From Sphingobium jiangsuense (GTDB taxonomy: Bacteria; Pseudomonadota; Alphaproteobacteria; Sphingomonadales; Sphingomonadaceae): DNA of 64,000 nt. Location of the stretch: contig NZ_JACIDT010000006.1 in NCBI RefSeq assembly GCF_014196495.1, positions 62,001 through 126,000 of the forward strand. The letters are read 5' to 3'. The number at the start of each line of letters is the position of its first letter. Position 1 is the first letter of the stretch. A model generated the notes under the pieces. The model ran no database searches. It saw nothing but the letters and a program-made list of their open reading frames with translations, and was not told the DNA's origin. This document shows positions 7,481 through 18,000 of the stretch, one piece after another. The translations under genes and the position numbers were made by a program.

Positions 7481-9877
7481 ATGATACAGGTTTCGGTAAT
7501 GGTCATGGTCATCGCGGGCGCGATCCTCGCCTGCTGGCTGGGCGCCGGCATCTGGGCGCTCGCCACCGGCCTCAAGCTGCGCCGGCAAAGCCTGTTCCAG
7601 CGAGAGCAGGCCGACCGGCTGGCCGGGCTGCTGCAATCGGCCCCGGCCATTCCCATGCTGATCCGCGCCGACGGGCATATCGAGGCGCCGGGAAGGCTCG
7701 CCAACTGGCTGGGGCTGGACAAGGTGCCCGGCTTCGTGTCCGAACTGACCGGCGAAGGCGGCGGCCTGCCCGAAGCCGACCGGGATGCGCTGGCCGAGGA
7801 TATCGTGGCGGCCCAGCGCGGCGGCAAGGGCTTCGCCCGCGCGGTGAGCGCGCAGGGGTCGAGCCGCACGCTGCTGATCCGCGGCGCGCCCGCCGGACCC
7901 GATCTCGCCAATATGGGCGGCGTGATCCTCTGGGTGTTCGACGCGACCGAGAGCCAGCAGCGGATCGCCGAGCTGGAAAGCGAAGGCCGCCTGCTGCGCG
8001 ACGCGCTGGAGGCGCTGTCGGGCCTGATCGAGGCCGCCCCGCTGCCGATGTGGTATCGCGACCGCGACCTGCGCCTCTCGCTGGTCAACAGCGCCTATGT
8101 GCAGGCGGTGGAGGCCGAAAGCGCCGCGCAGGTCATCGAGCAGGGGATAGAGCTGTTCGAGGCGATCGACGGCCAGCCGCCGCGCCATGCCGCCCGCTTC
8201 ACGCTGGATCGCGGCGAGATCATGATCCGCATCGTGCCCGCGACCCTGCATGGCGAGCGGCGGATGATGCGGATGGTCGAGGTGCCGATCGGCGGCCACG
8301 GCATAGCGGGCTATGCGATCGACCGGCAGGATTTCGAGAGCGCGCGGGCCGAGCAGGCACGGCTGGTGGCGACGCAGCGCGACATGCTGGACAAGCTGTC
8401 GGCGGCGGTCGCGCAATTCGGGCCGGACCGTTCGCTCAGCTTCTGGAACCAGGCGTTCATCAGCCTGTTCGCGTTGCAGCCCGAACATCTGATGGATCAC
8501 CCGGAGTTCGAGCGCGTGCTCGACCGCATGCGCGAGGGCGGGCGCATTCCGGAGCATCGCGACTTCCCGGCATGGCGCAGCGAGCGGCGCGGCTGGTTCA
8601 TCGCGACCGAGCCGAAGGAGGAGAACTGGCTGCTGGCGGACGGCACCCATCTGCGCGTATTCGCCCAGCCGATGCCCGATGGCGGCCTGCTGCTGATCTT
8701 CGAGGACAGGACCGAGCAGATCCAGCTGTCGAGCGCGCGCGACACGCTGTTGCGCGTGCGCACGGCGACGTTCGACAGCCTGTTCGAGGGCATCGGCGTG
8801 TTCGCGGCGGACGGCAAGCTGCATCTGTGGAACCAGCGCTTCCGCACGATCTGGAACGTGGACGAGGCGGTGCTGGCCGCCCATCCGCGCATCGACGATT
8901 TCATGAACAGCATGGCCGATCGCCTCGCGCGGCCGCCGCAGGCCGGGCTGGTGCGCGAACTGATGCGGTCCTGCACCGTGGACCGCAAGCAGCGCAACGG
9001 CCGGGTGGTGTTCGCCGACGGGCGGACCTTCGATTTCGCGGCGATCCCGCTGCCCGACGGCAATGCGCTGTTCACCATGCTCGACGTCACCGACAGCCGC
9101 CGCATCGAGGAGGTGCTGCGCGAGCAGAACGAGGCGCTGGCCGAGGCGGACAAGGTCAAGACCGCCTTCCTCACCAATATGAGCTACGACCTGCGCACGC
9201 CGCTCACTTCCATCGGCGGCTTTGCCGAGATGCTGAAGGCCGGTTATGCGGGCGAACTGCCCTCGACCGCGCAGGACTATGTGAGCGCGATCCTCGATTC
9301 CGCCACCCGCCTGTCGGGGATGATCGATACGGTGCTGGAAGCGACGCAGGGCGAGGCCGGCACGCTGCCGCTGGAGCGCGCGCCGGTCGATCTGGCCGAG
9401 ATGGTGCATGCGTGCCGCGACCGCTGGCGCGAGGCGGTGGAGGAAAAGCAGATCGAGCTGGTGGTCGACGTCAAGCCTTCGACCGGCCGGGTGATGGGTG
9501 ACGCCAAGCGCCTGTCGAAGGCGCTCGACCGGCTGGTCGACAATGCGATCCGCGCGGTGCCGGAGGGCGGGCGCATCCTGCTGCACGGCGACGGGCAGGT
9601 GAAGAGCGCGCGGCTGATCGTTTCCGACAATGGGCCGGGCATGGATGCAAGGACGCAGGCAAGGGCCTTCACGCCGTTCAGCACCAACGGCCATGGCGCG
9701 CGCGGCGCCTCGCTGGGGCTGGGCCTGCCCCTCGCCCGGCAGCTGGTGGAGGCGCATGGCGGCAAGCTCACCCTGGTGTCCGAACCGGGTGAGGGGACGA
9801 TGCTGACGATGGAATTGCCGCGCGGCGATCTGCCTCGCATGCCCCTTTCCGGCACTGTGCGGGGCGCGGGGCAATGA
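7481..9877 (+). CDS. divL: DivL-type PAS-domain tyrosine kinase-like cell-cycle regulator
   Basis: A 798-residue protein built like a sensor histidine kinase: one N-terminal membrane helix (residues 5-27), a long PAS-rich region (roughly 45-545), a dimerisation helix pair and a C-terminal HATPase. The H-box reads MSYDLRTPLTS, with Tyr569 where the phospho-accepting His should be. The ATP-binding boxes are kept: RLVDNAIRAV (N), SDNGPGMD (G1) and GASLGLGLPLARQL (G2). Tyr in this place plus four PAS repeats is the known mark of DivL, which in Caulobacter steers the CckA-ChpT-CtrA pathway in response to DivK. The stop overlaps tsaE by ATGA, so it heads a long operon. Family placement is from motif and architecture, not alignment. 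Confidence 0.85.
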   Translation: MIQVSVMVMVIAGAILACWLGAGIWALATGLKLRRQSLFQREQADRLAGLLQSAPAIPMLIRADGHIEAPGRLANWLGLDKVPGFVSELTGEGGGLPEADRDALAEDIVAAQRGGKGFARAVSAQGSSRTLLIRGAPAGPDLANMGGVILWVFDATESQQRIAELESEGRLLRDALEALSGLIEAAPLPMWYRDRDLRLSLVNSAYVQAVEAESAAQVIEQGIELFEAIDGQPPRHAARFTLDRGEIMIRIVPATLHGERRMMRMVEVPIGGHGIAGYAIDRQDFESARAEQARLVATQRDMLDKLSAAVAQFGPDRSLSFWNQAFISLFALQPEHLMDHPEFERVLDRMREGGRIPEHRDFPAWRSERRGWFIATEPKEENWLLADGTHLRVFAQPMPDGGLLLIFEDRTEQIQLSSARDTLLRVRTATFDSLFEGIGVFAADGKLHLWNQRFRTIWNVDEAVLAAHPRIDDFMNSMADRLARPPQAGLVRELMRSCTVDRKQRNGRVVFADGRTFDFAAIPLPDGNALFTMLDVTDSRRIEEVLREQNEALAEADKVKTAFLTNMSYDLRTPLTSIGGFAEMLKAGYAGELPSTAQDYVSAILDSATRLSGMIDTVLEATQGEAGTLPLERAPVDLAEMVHACRDRWREAVEEKQIELVVDVKPSTGRVMGDAKRLSKALDRLVDNAIRAVPEGGRILLHGDGQVKSARLIVSDNGPGMDARTQARAFTPFSTNGHGARGASLGLGLPLARQLVEAHGGKLTLVSEPGEGTMLTMELPRGDLPRMPLSGTVRGAGQ

Positions 9878-10341
9878 CCGGGGAAACGGCGCTTGCCGCA
9901 TGCAGCGAGGCGGAGATGATGGCGATCGGCGCGGCGCTGGCGCGGGCGCTGCGGCCGGGCGACGTGATCGCGCTGCGGGGCAGCCTCGGCACCGGCAAGA
10001 CCACGCTGACGCGCGGGCTGTTGCGCGAACTGGGGCTGGAGGGCGAGGCGCCCAGCCCCAGCTTCGCCATCGTGCAGGGCTATGAGGTGCCGGAGGTGCG
10101 CCTGCCGCTCGCCCATGTCGACCTCTACCGGCTGGAGGATGAGGCCGATCTGGAGGAACTGGGCCTCGACGACTATCTCACCGACGGCGCGCTGGTGGTG
10201 GAATGGCCAGAGCGCATGGGCAGGCGGCTCTGGCCCCATGCGCTTTTGCTCTCGATCGAGGCGGAGGAGGGCGCGCAGGGGACACGCCGCTTGACAGCGG
10301 CGGTGCCTCCGGCATGGAAGGACAGATGGCCATTTCGATGA
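9874..10341 (+). CDS. tsaE: tRNA t6A biosynthesis ATPase TsaE
   Basis: The ATPase partner of the TsaB-TsaD complex that makes N6-threonylcarbamoyladenosine at A37 of ANN-decoding tRNAs. The 155-residue protein carries the Walker A motif GSLGTGKTTLTR (about residues 37-48), the family-specific PSPSFAIVQGY, HVDLYRLEDEADLEELGLDDY and the late VEWPERM motif. It starts with an ATGA overlap on divL and its 3' end overlaps the start of the next gene by 16 bases, pointing to coupled translation. Length is normal for the family (about 150-160). The assignment is very secure. Confidence 0.96.
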   Translation: MTGETALAACSEAEMMAIGAALARALRPGDVIALRGSLGTGKTTLTRGLLRELGLEGEAPSPSFAIVQGYEVPEVRLPLAHVDLYRLEDEADLEELGLDDYLTDGALVVEWPERMGRRLWPHALLLSIEAEEGAQGTRRLTAAVPPAWKDRWPFR

Positions 10342-11327
10342 TTCCACCCGCCGCCAGCCGCCCGTTCCTGCACTCCCTCGGCTGGGGGAATGCCGATATC
10401 CTGCCGCTGGCGGGCGATGCGTCCTTCCGCCGCTATTTCCGCGTCGTCGACGGCGCGCGCCGGGCGGTGCTGATGGATGCGCCCCCGCCGCATGAGGACC
10501 CGCGCCCGTTCCTCGGCGTGGCGGAGCATCTCAGCGCGCAGGGCTTCGCCGCGCCCGCCATCTACGGCGCCGATCTGGAGCAGGGCCTCGTGCTGCTGGA
10601 GGATTTCGGCGACGCGCGGGTGCGCGACCATCTGGACGAGCATCCGGCCGATGAGGAGGCGATCTACGCCCGCGCGGTGCGCCTGCTGGCCGACCTTCAC
10701 CGCGCGGCCCCGGTGGACGCGCCGCCCTATGACCGCGAGGTCTATCAGCGCGAGGCGGGGCTGCTGACCGAATGGTATTGCCCCGCCGCCGGGCTGGACG
10801 TGGACGCCGCGGGCTATGCCGCCGCGTGGGACGGGGTGCTGCCGCTGGTCGAGCGGGACGATGCGCCGAAGGTCACGGTGCTGCGCGACTATCATGCCGA
10901 GAACATCATGCTGATCGACGGGCGGCCGCAATCGCATGACCTCGGCCTGCTCGATTTTCAGGACGCGCTGGTCGGCCATCCGGCCTATGATCTGGTGTCG
11001 TTGCTTCAGGATGCGCGGCGCGATGTGGCGCCGGACCTCGAACGGCGCATGCTGGCGCTGTACAAGGAGGCCGCGCAGCCCGGCGCGGGCTTCGACGCCG
11101 CCTATGCGGTGCTCGGCGCGCAGCGCAACGCGAAGATCATCGGCATCTTCACGCGCCTCTGCAAGCGGGACGGGAAGTCGCGCTATCTTTCCTATCTGCC
11201 GCGCATGTGGGGGCTGCTGGAACGCGACCTCGCCCATCCCGCGCTCGCGCCCGTCGCCCGCTGGTTCGACGCCAATATTCCGCCCGCCATCCGCGCCCGC
11301 CCGCTGGAGGGGCAGGAGGCCGCATGA
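10326..11327 (+). CDS. amgK: Anomeric N-acetylmuramate/N-acetylglucosamine kinase AmgK
   Basis: A phosphotransferase of the aminoglycoside/choline kinase fold, here next to murU and thus predicted to phosphorylate MurNAc (and GlcNAc) at the anomeric carbon in peptidoglycan recycling. The 333-residue protein shows the glycine-poor ATP loop GDASFRRYFRVV (about 24-35), the catalytic loop RDYHAENIML and the metal-binding LDFQDALVGHPAYDL. ATG 10326 is preferred over the in-frame ATG at 10203 and 10314 because GGAAGG lies just upstream and the extra residues are unlike the family. The stop overlaps murU by ATGA. The paired amgK-murU order is the established arrangement of this recycling bypass. Substrate is inferred from that pairing. 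Confidence 0.88.
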   Translation: MAISMIPPAASRPFLHSLGWGNADILPLAGDASFRRYFRVVDGARRAVLMDAPPPHEDPRPFLGVAEHLSAQGFAAPAIYGADLEQGLVLLEDFGDARVRDHLDEHPADEEAIYARAVRLLADLHRAAPVDAPPYDREVYQREAGLLTEWYCPAAGLDVDAAGYAAAWDGVLPLVERDDAPKVTVLRDYHAENIMLIDGRPQSHDLGLLDFQDALVGHPAYDLVSLLQDARRDVAPDLERRMLALYKEAAQPGAGFDAAYAVLGAQRNAKIIGIFTRLCKRDGKSRYLSYLPRMWGLLERDLAHPALAPVARWFDANIPPAIRARPLEGQEAA

Positions 11328-12043
11328 GCATCAGGGTCACGACCGCGATGCTGATGGCGGCCGGGTTGGGCAAGCGCATGCGCCCGCTCACCGCCACCCG
11401 CCCCAAGCCGCTGGTGCGCGTCGCGGGCAAGGCGCTGATGGATCATGCGCTCGACCGGCTGGAAACGGGCGGGATCGAGCGCACGGTCGTCAACGTCCAT
11501 TATCTCGCCGACACGGTCGTCGCCCATGTGAAGGCGCGCCGGTCGCCGATGGAGATCCTGATTTCCGACGAGCGCGCCAGGCTGCTGGAGACCGGCGGCG
11601 GGTTGATGAAGGCCGCGCCGCTGCTGGGCGACGCGCCCTTTCTCTGCGCGAACAGCGACAATCTCTGGGTCGACGGGCCGCAGGAAAGCATCTCCATGCT
11701 TTCCGAGCTGTGGGACGATGCGCGGATGGACGCGCTGCTGCTGCTGGTTCCCCATGCGCGGGCGACCTGCCATAGCGGCCCCGGCGATTTCCACATGGAC
11801 GGCGCCGGGCGACTGGCCCGCCGCAGGCCCAGCCATGTCGCGCCTTTCGTGTTCACCGGCGTGCAGATCCTGTCGCCGCGCCTGCTGTGCGACCCGCCGG
11901 GCGATGTCTTTTCGACCAACATATTGTGGAACCGGGCGATGGAGCGGGGCCGCCTGTTCGGCGCCTCGCATGAAGGGCTGTGGTTCGATGTCGGCACGCC
12001 TGCCGCGATTCCCGTGGTCGAAGCCGCGATGAGCCATGGCTGA
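11324..12043 (+). CDS. murU: N-acetylmuramate-1-phosphate uridylyltransferase MurU
   Basis: A nucleotidyltransferase that turns MurNAc-1-phosphate and UTP into UDP-MurNAc, returning recycled wall sugar to peptidoglycan synthesis without passing through the fosfomycin-sensitive MurA step. The 239-residue protein starts with the nucleotide-binding signature MLMAAGLGKRMRPLTATRPK, followed by KPLVRVAGKALMDHALDRL. NSDNLW (about residues 108-113) supplies the metal-binding Asp, and a late FDVGTPA motif is present. ATG 11324 overlaps the amgK stop by ATGA; a longer frame back to 11207 overlaps amgK and lacks similarity. The 3' end overlaps addB by eight bases. Function rests on family plus pairing with amgK. 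Confidence 0.9.
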   Translation: MSIRVTTAMLMAAGLGKRMRPLTATRPKPLVRVAGKALMDHALDRLETGGIERTVVNVHYLADTVVAHVKARRSPMEILISDERARLLETGGGLMKAAPLLGDAPFLCANSDNLWVDGPQESISMLSELWDDARMDALLLLVPHARATCHSGPGDFHMDGAGRLARRRPSHVAPFVFTGVQILSPRLLCDPPGDVFSTNILWNRAMERGRLFGASHEGLWFDVGTPAAIPVVEAAMSHG

Positions 12044-15000
12044 AGAAGGCCGCTCGCCCGCCGTCTACACCATCCCCGCCCACCGGGCCTTTTCCGACGC
12101 GCTGGCCAAGGGCGTGATCGCCCGCCACGGCAAGGATGTGCTGGCGCTGGCGCGCGGCATCATCCTGCTGCCCAATAATCGCGCGGTGCGGGCGGTGCGC
12201 GACAGCTTCGTGCGCCATTGCGACGGCGGGCTGCTGATGCCGCGCCTCGTGCCGATCGGTGACGAGGAACTGGGCGAGCGGCTCGGCAATGCGCTCGATC
12301 CGCTGGGCGAGGGGCTGGACGTGCCGCCCGCCATACCGGCGATGGAGCGGCAGATGATCCTCGCGCGCCTCGTGCAGCAGGTGCGGGCAGAGCATCGCCA
12401 GCCGGTAGACGCGGGCGAGGCGATGCGGCTGGGGCAGGCGCTGGGGCAGAGCATCGACCAGTTGCATATCGAGCAGGTCGATCCGCGCGCGCTGCGAGGG
12501 CTTTCCGTGGGGGAGGAACTGTCCGGCCACTGGCGCGCCTCGCTGCGCCTGCTGTCGATCCTGCTCGACCGCTGGCCGGAGGAACTGGCGCGGCTCGGCA
12601 TGATCGACCTGGCCGACCGGCGCAACCGGCTGCTCGACCATGTGGCGCGGCGGTGGCGGGAGGCGCCGCCCGCCGGTTTCGTGATCGTGGCGGGCATTTC
12701 CACCACCGCGCCCGCCATCTGCCATGTGCTGCGCACCGTCGCCCGCATGCCTCAGGGACAGGTCGTGCTGGCCGAGCTGGACATGGACATGAGCGCGGAG
12801 GAATGGGACGCGATCGGCCCCTTTGATGCCGATCCCGCCACCGGTCACCGCCCGCGCGCGCAGGAAAGCCATCCGCAATATGTGTTGAAGCGCATGCTCG
12901 ACCGCATCGGCGTCGCCCGCGACGAGGTGGCGTTGTGGCGCTGGGGCGGCGGGCATGATGCGCGGGCGGTGCGGGCGCGCAACATCTCCAACGCGATGCT
13001 GGTCCCGGCCCATACCGCCAAATGGCGGATGCTCAAGGCCGCCGAGCGTACCCTGAACGGCGTGCGGACGATGGAGCTGGCGACCCCGGCGCTGGAGGCG
13101 CAGGCGATCGCGCTGCTGCTGCGGCAGGCGGTCGAGACGCCGGAGCGCACTGCCGCGCTGGTGACGCCCGACCGCGCGCTGGCGACCCGCGTGGCGGCGC
13201 ATCTGAAGCGCTGGAATATCGAGGCGGACGACAGCGCCGGGCAGCCGCTCGCGCTGACGCCGCCGGGCACGCTGCTGCTGGCGCTGGCGCGGGTGGCGGC
13301 GGAGCGGTTCGCGCCGGTCGCGCTGCTCGACCTGCTCAAGCATCCGCTGGTGCGCAAGGGCGAGGAACGGCTGGGCTGGCTGGACGAGGTGCGCGGGCTA
13401 GACCTGCTGCTGCGCGGTCCCCGCCCGGCGCCGGGGCTGGCGGGCCTTGACGCGCGGCTCGCCCCGCGCCCGGAGGACGAGGGCGACCGGCAGGCGAAGC
13501 TGCGCGCGTCGGTCGCGCGCTGGTGGGCGGGGCAAAGGGCGCTGTTCGCGCCGCTCGATGCGCTGGCGGAGGAAAGCCGCGACCTGCCCCATATGCTCGG
13601 CCTGTTGCGCGAGGCGGCGAGCGTGTTGAGCGGAGATCAGGTCTGGGCGGGGCATCAGGGACGGGCGCTGTCCGAAATGGTCGCGGAGATGGAGCGTGCC
13701 GCGCCCTCCGGCCCGCAATCGGTCGAGGCCGCCGCGCTGCCCGACCTGCTGCGGCGCCTGCTGGAAACGCAGGCGGTGCGCCCGCCGCAGGGCGGCCATC
13801 CGCGCATCGCCATATACGGCCTGCTGGAAGCGCGGCTGCAACAGGCGGACCTGATGATCCTCGCGGGCCTCAACGAGGGGACATGGCCGGGTCTGCCCGC
13901 GCCCGACCCGTGGCTCGCGCCGCGCATCCGGCAGGAACTGGGCTTGCCGGGGCTGGAACAGCGGATCGGCCTTTCCGCCCATGATTTTGCCAGTGCGCTG
14001 GGCGCGCCGGAGGTGGTCATCTCCCGATCTCGCCGCAGCGGCAACGCGCCCGCCATCGCGTCCCGCTTCTGGCTGAGGTTGCAGGCGATGGCGGGCGAGC
14101 ATCTCGACCGGGTGGAGGATATCGGCGACTGGGCCGAGCGGATGGACCGGCCCGCGCGCCATCTGCCCGCGCCCTGTCCGCGCCCTTGCCCGCCGCTCGA
14201 CCTGCGGCCCACGCGCGTCGCGGTGACGCAGGTGGATCGGCTGGCGGCGGACCCCTATGCCTTTTACGCGGGCAAGATATTGGGCCTTTCCCCGCTGGAG
14301 CGGATCGACGCCGACCCCGGCGCGGCATGGCGCGGCACCTATGTGCACCGGATGCTCGAACTCTGGTTCCGCGAGGATAAATGCGCGCCGGGGCGGCTGG
14401 AGGAGCGGACGCGCGGGCTGTTCCGGGGCGGCGAATCCCATCCGATATTGCGCGCGCTCTGGCTGCCGCGCCTGCTGGAATCGGCGCGCTGGATCGACGC
14501 GCAGGTGACGCAGGACGCGGCGGAGGGGCGCGAGATGAAGCTGGTGGAGAGCCGGGGCGAGATCAGCCTGGGCGGCGTCACGCTTTACGGCACCGCCGAC
14601 CGCCTCGACCGGCTGGCGGATGGGTCGATCGCCATCGTCGATTACAAGACCGGCAAGCCGCCGAGCGCGCGGCAGGTGAAGGAAGGCTTCGCACTGCAAC
14701 TCGGCCTGCTCGGCGTGATCGCGGAACAGGGCGGGTTCGACGGGTTGGGCGGCCCGGCCACGCCAGCCGCCTTCGAATATTGGTCCGCCGCCAAGGGCAA
14801 GGACGGCGCCTTCGGCTATCGCGTCAGTCCGGTGAAACCGGGCGGCGACAAGAACCGGGTCGCGACCGAGGACATGACGCGCCATGCCGCCTCGCATTTC
14901 CTGACCGACGCCGGCAAATGGCTGACCGGGACCGAGCCGTTCGTCGCGCAGCTCAACCCCGAACTGCCGAGCTACGGCGATTACGACCAACTGATGCGGC

Positions 15001-15062
15001 TGGAGGAATGGTATGGCCGTGGCAATCCGGTCGGGGCAGTGACGGAGGGCGCCGATGGTTAA
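12036..15062 (+). CDS. addB: Double-strand break repair protein AddB
   Basis: The AddB subunit of the AddAB helicase-nuclease, which resects broken DNA ends and loads RecA. The 1008-residue protein has a degenerate UvrD-like N-terminal region with LPNNRAVRAVRDSF near residue 45, and a central helicase-like core (LLEARLQQADLMILAGLNEG near 590-612). A RecB-family PD-(D/E)XK nuclease at the C-terminus includes WRGTYVHRMLELWF and the active-site run IAIVDYKTGKPP near residues 866-877. Length and order match alphaproteobacterial AddB. It overlaps murU (eight bases) and addA (eight bases), so it is translationally coupled to both. Confidence is high because addA follows directly. Confidence 0.94.
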   Translation: MAEEGRSPAVYTIPAHRAFSDALAKGVIARHGKDVLALARGIILLPNNRAVRAVRDSFVRHCDGGLLMPRLVPIGDEELGERLGNALDPLGEGLDVPPAIPAMERQMILARLVQQVRAEHRQPVDAGEAMRLGQALGQSIDQLHIEQVDPRALRGLSVGEELSGHWRASLRLLSILLDRWPEELARLGMIDLADRRNRLLDHVARRWREAPPAGFVIVAGISTTAPAICHVLRTVARMPQGQVVLAELDMDMSAEEWDAIGPFDADPATGHRPRAQESHPQYVLKRMLDRIGVARDEVALWRWGGGHDARAVRARNISNAMLVPAHTAKWRMLKAAERTLNGVRTMELATPALEAQAIALLLRQAVETPERTAALVTPDRALATRVAAHLKRWNIEADDSAGQPLALTPPGTLLLALARVAAERFAPVALLDLLKHPLVRKGEERLGWLDEVRGLDLLLRGPRPAPGLAGLDARLAPRPEDEGDRQAKLRASVARWWAGQRALFAPLDALAEESRDLPHMLGLLREAASVLSGDQVWAGHQGRALSEMVAEMERAAPSGPQSVEAAALPDLLRRLLETQAVRPPQGGHPRIAIYGLLEARLQQADLMILAGLNEGTWPGLPAPDPWLAPRIRQELGLPGLEQRIGLSAHDFASALGAPEVVISRSRRSGNAPAIASRFWLRLQAMAGEHLDRVEDIGDWAERMDRPARHLPAPCPRPCPPLDLRPTRVAVTQVDRLAADPYAFYAGKILGLSPLERIDADPGAAWRGTYVHRMLELWFREDKCAPGRLEERTRGLFRGGESHPILRALWLPRLLESARWIDAQVTQDAAEGREMKLVESRGEISLGGVTLYGTADRLDRLADGSIAIVDYKTGKPPSARQVKEGFALQLGLLGVIAEQGGFDGLGGPATPAAFEYWSAAKGKDGAFGYRVSPVKPGGDKNRVATEDMTRHAASHFLTDAGKWLTGTEPFVAQLNPELPSYGDYDQLMRLEEWYGRGNPVGAVTEGADG

Positions 15063-18000
15063 GGCTGCAAGCCCGCTGCTGCGCCTGCGCGGCGCGCAGG
15101 CGGAGGCGTCCTCTCCGCAGGCGCATGTCTGGCTGTCCGCCTCGGCGGGGACCGGCAAGACCCATGTGCTGACCGCGCGCGTGTTCCGCCTGCTGCTGGG
15201 CGGGGTGCCGCCGGAAAATATCCTCTGCCTTACCTTCACCAAGGCGGGCGCGTCGGAAATGGCCGAGCGCGTGCACAGCCGCCTCGCCGCCTGGGTGCAG
15301 ATGGACGACGCCGCGCTGGCGCAGGACCTGCTGGCGCTGGGCGAGGATCTCGGCCCCGCCGGGCGCGAGGATGCGAGGCGGCTCTTCGCGCGCGTGCTGG
15401 AGGCGACCGGCGGCGGCCTGCGCATCCAGACCATCCACAGCTTCTGCCAGCAGCTTCTCTCCGCCTTCCCGCTGGAGGCGGGGCTGGTGCCCGGATTCCG
15501 GGCGATGGAGGAGCGGGAACAGGCCGACCTTGCGCGCGAAAGCCTTGAGGACCTCGTCGTGCGTGCCGAGGAGACGGGCGACGCCGCGCTGCTCGACGCG
15601 CTGCATGCGCTGGCGCTTCGGCTGGGGGAGAAGGAGGCGCAGGCCTATCTCTTCCGTTGCGCGCAGGCCCATGACGCGCTCGCCGGGCTGGATGGCGACA
15701 TTCGCGGCTGGCTGTTCGGCCTGCTGGAGTTGCCGGCGGGCGATATCGAGGCGGAGCTGGCCGCGCGCTGCTGTGACGAGGCGTTCGACATGGCGGCGCT
15801 GCGCCGGATCGCGCGCGCCAATGCGGAGTGGAACACCAAGACCGGCCTCGACATGGCGGACAGGATTGCCGCATGGGAGGGCGCGTCCCCGGCGGTGCGG
15901 GCGCAGATGCTGGACGACCTCGCCTCCTGCTTCCTCACCGGCAAGGGCGAGCCGCGCAAGGTGACGGCGGGGCAGGCCAAGGCCGACCCGGATTATGAAG
16001 GGCTGGCCGTCCGCCTCGCCGAATGCATCGGGGAAATCCGGGCGCTGCGCCTGCGCGCCGCCTATGCCGATCTGGTGGCGAAGGGGCTGCATGCCGGACG
16101 CGCCTATGCGGCGGCCTATGAGGCAGCGAAGCGGCGCATCGGCGCGGTCGATTATGACGACCTGATCGCCCATTCCGCCGCGCTGCTCGTCCGCCCCGGC
16201 ATCGCCGACTGGATACGCTACAAGCTCGATCAGCGCATCGACCATATTTTGGTGGACGAGGCGCAGGACACCAATGGCCGCCAATGGGCGATCATCGGCG
16301 CGCTGGTGGAGGAGTTCTTCTCCGGCGAGGGCGCGCGGTCGGGCAAGCTGCGCACGCTCTTCACCGTGGGCGATTTCAAGCAGGCGATCTTCGGCTTTCA
16401 GGGCACCTCGCCCAAGGCGTTCGCGCAGGCGCGCGATTATTTCCGTGACCTGGCCCGCGCGGTGGCGCATCGTTTCCACGACCTGTCGCTGGATGAGAGC
16501 TTCCGGTCCACGCCGCCGATCCTGGAGGTGGTGGACGCGACCGTGGCGGCGCTGGGGGTGGAGCAACTGGGCCTGCCTTCGCAGACGGTGTTCCACCGCG
16601 CCGCGCGGCAGCGGCCCGGCGAGGTGGCGCTGTGGAAGCCGGTCAGCGCGGTGAAGGCCGGGGATGAGGAATCGTTGGCGGATGCGCCGGAGCCGGAAGG
16701 GGAGGAGGATTGGTTCGCCGATCATGATCGCCTGCTGGCCGAGCGGATCGCCGGGCAGATCAAGGCGATGATAGCCGATGGCATGATGCTGGAGGCGAAG
16801 GGACGGCCGATCCGGCCCGGCGACGTGATGATCCTCGTGCGCAAGCGCGGCGACCTCGCCCGGCTGATCGTCGCGCGGCTTTATGAGGCGGGCGTGCCGG
16901 TGGCCGGTGTCGACCGGCTGCGGCTTCAGGCGCCGCTCGGCGTGCAGGACCTGATGGCCGCGCTGCGCTTCGCCGCCCAGCCGGAGGACGACCTGACCCT
17001 CGCCTGCCTGCTGGTTTCGCCGCTGATCGGCTGGACGCAGGAGGAATTGCTGGCCCGCTCCGTGCCCCGGAAGGACGGGCTGTGGCGGCATTTGCGGGCG
17101 AGCGCGGCGACGCCGCCCGAAACGCTCGCCGCGCTGCACGACATATTGGCGCGGGCGGACTTCATCACCCCCTATCGGATGCTGGAGCATATCCTGTCCG
17201 GCCCGTTGCGGGGGCGGTACAAGCTGCTGGAACGGCTCGGCATCGCGGCGGCGGACAGCATGGACGAACTGCTCAACGCCGCGCTTTCCTACGAACAGCG
17301 CGAGCAGCCTTCGTTGCAGGGCTTCATCGACTGGTTCGACCGGGAGGAAGGCGACATCAAGCGCGAGGATGACGGCAGCGCGGATGCCGTGCGCCTGCTC
17401 ACCGTGCATGGCGCCAAGGGCTTGCAGGCGCCGGTGGTGATCCTCGCCGACGCCTGCGCCGACCCGGAGCGGCCGGGCGCGCGCGGCATATTGGAGGTGC
17501 CGCTGCCCGACGACCGCAAGCTGCCGCTGGTCCCGCCGCGCAAGGCGGAGCGCTGGGGGCTGATCGATGCGGCGGCGGTCGCGCAGGACGGGCTGGAGCG
17601 GCAGGAGCATTGGCGCCTGCTCTACGTCGCGATGACGCGGGCGGAGGAGAAGCTGTTCGTCACCGGCGCGCTGGGTCCAAGGGCGCGGGGTGTCGTGCCG
17701 GAGGAAAGCTGGTTCGCCGCGATCGAGCGGGCGATGACCGGGCTGGGCGCGCAATGGACCGCCGACGATCGCTGGGCGGGCGCGCTGGGCTGGCAGGGCG
17801 CGGTCCGCCATCCGCCCGAGCCTGAGCAAGCCGCGACAAGGGCGGAAAAGGGCGAGGGGAAGCCTTTCGCAGACTGGATCGCCCGGCCCGCGCCGGACGA
17901 AGCCCGGCCGCCCCGCCCGCTCGCGCCGACCGCGCCGGTGGAAGACGACCTCGCCTATCCGCCGCCGTCCCCGGCGATGCGCGCGGCGGCGCAGCGGGGC

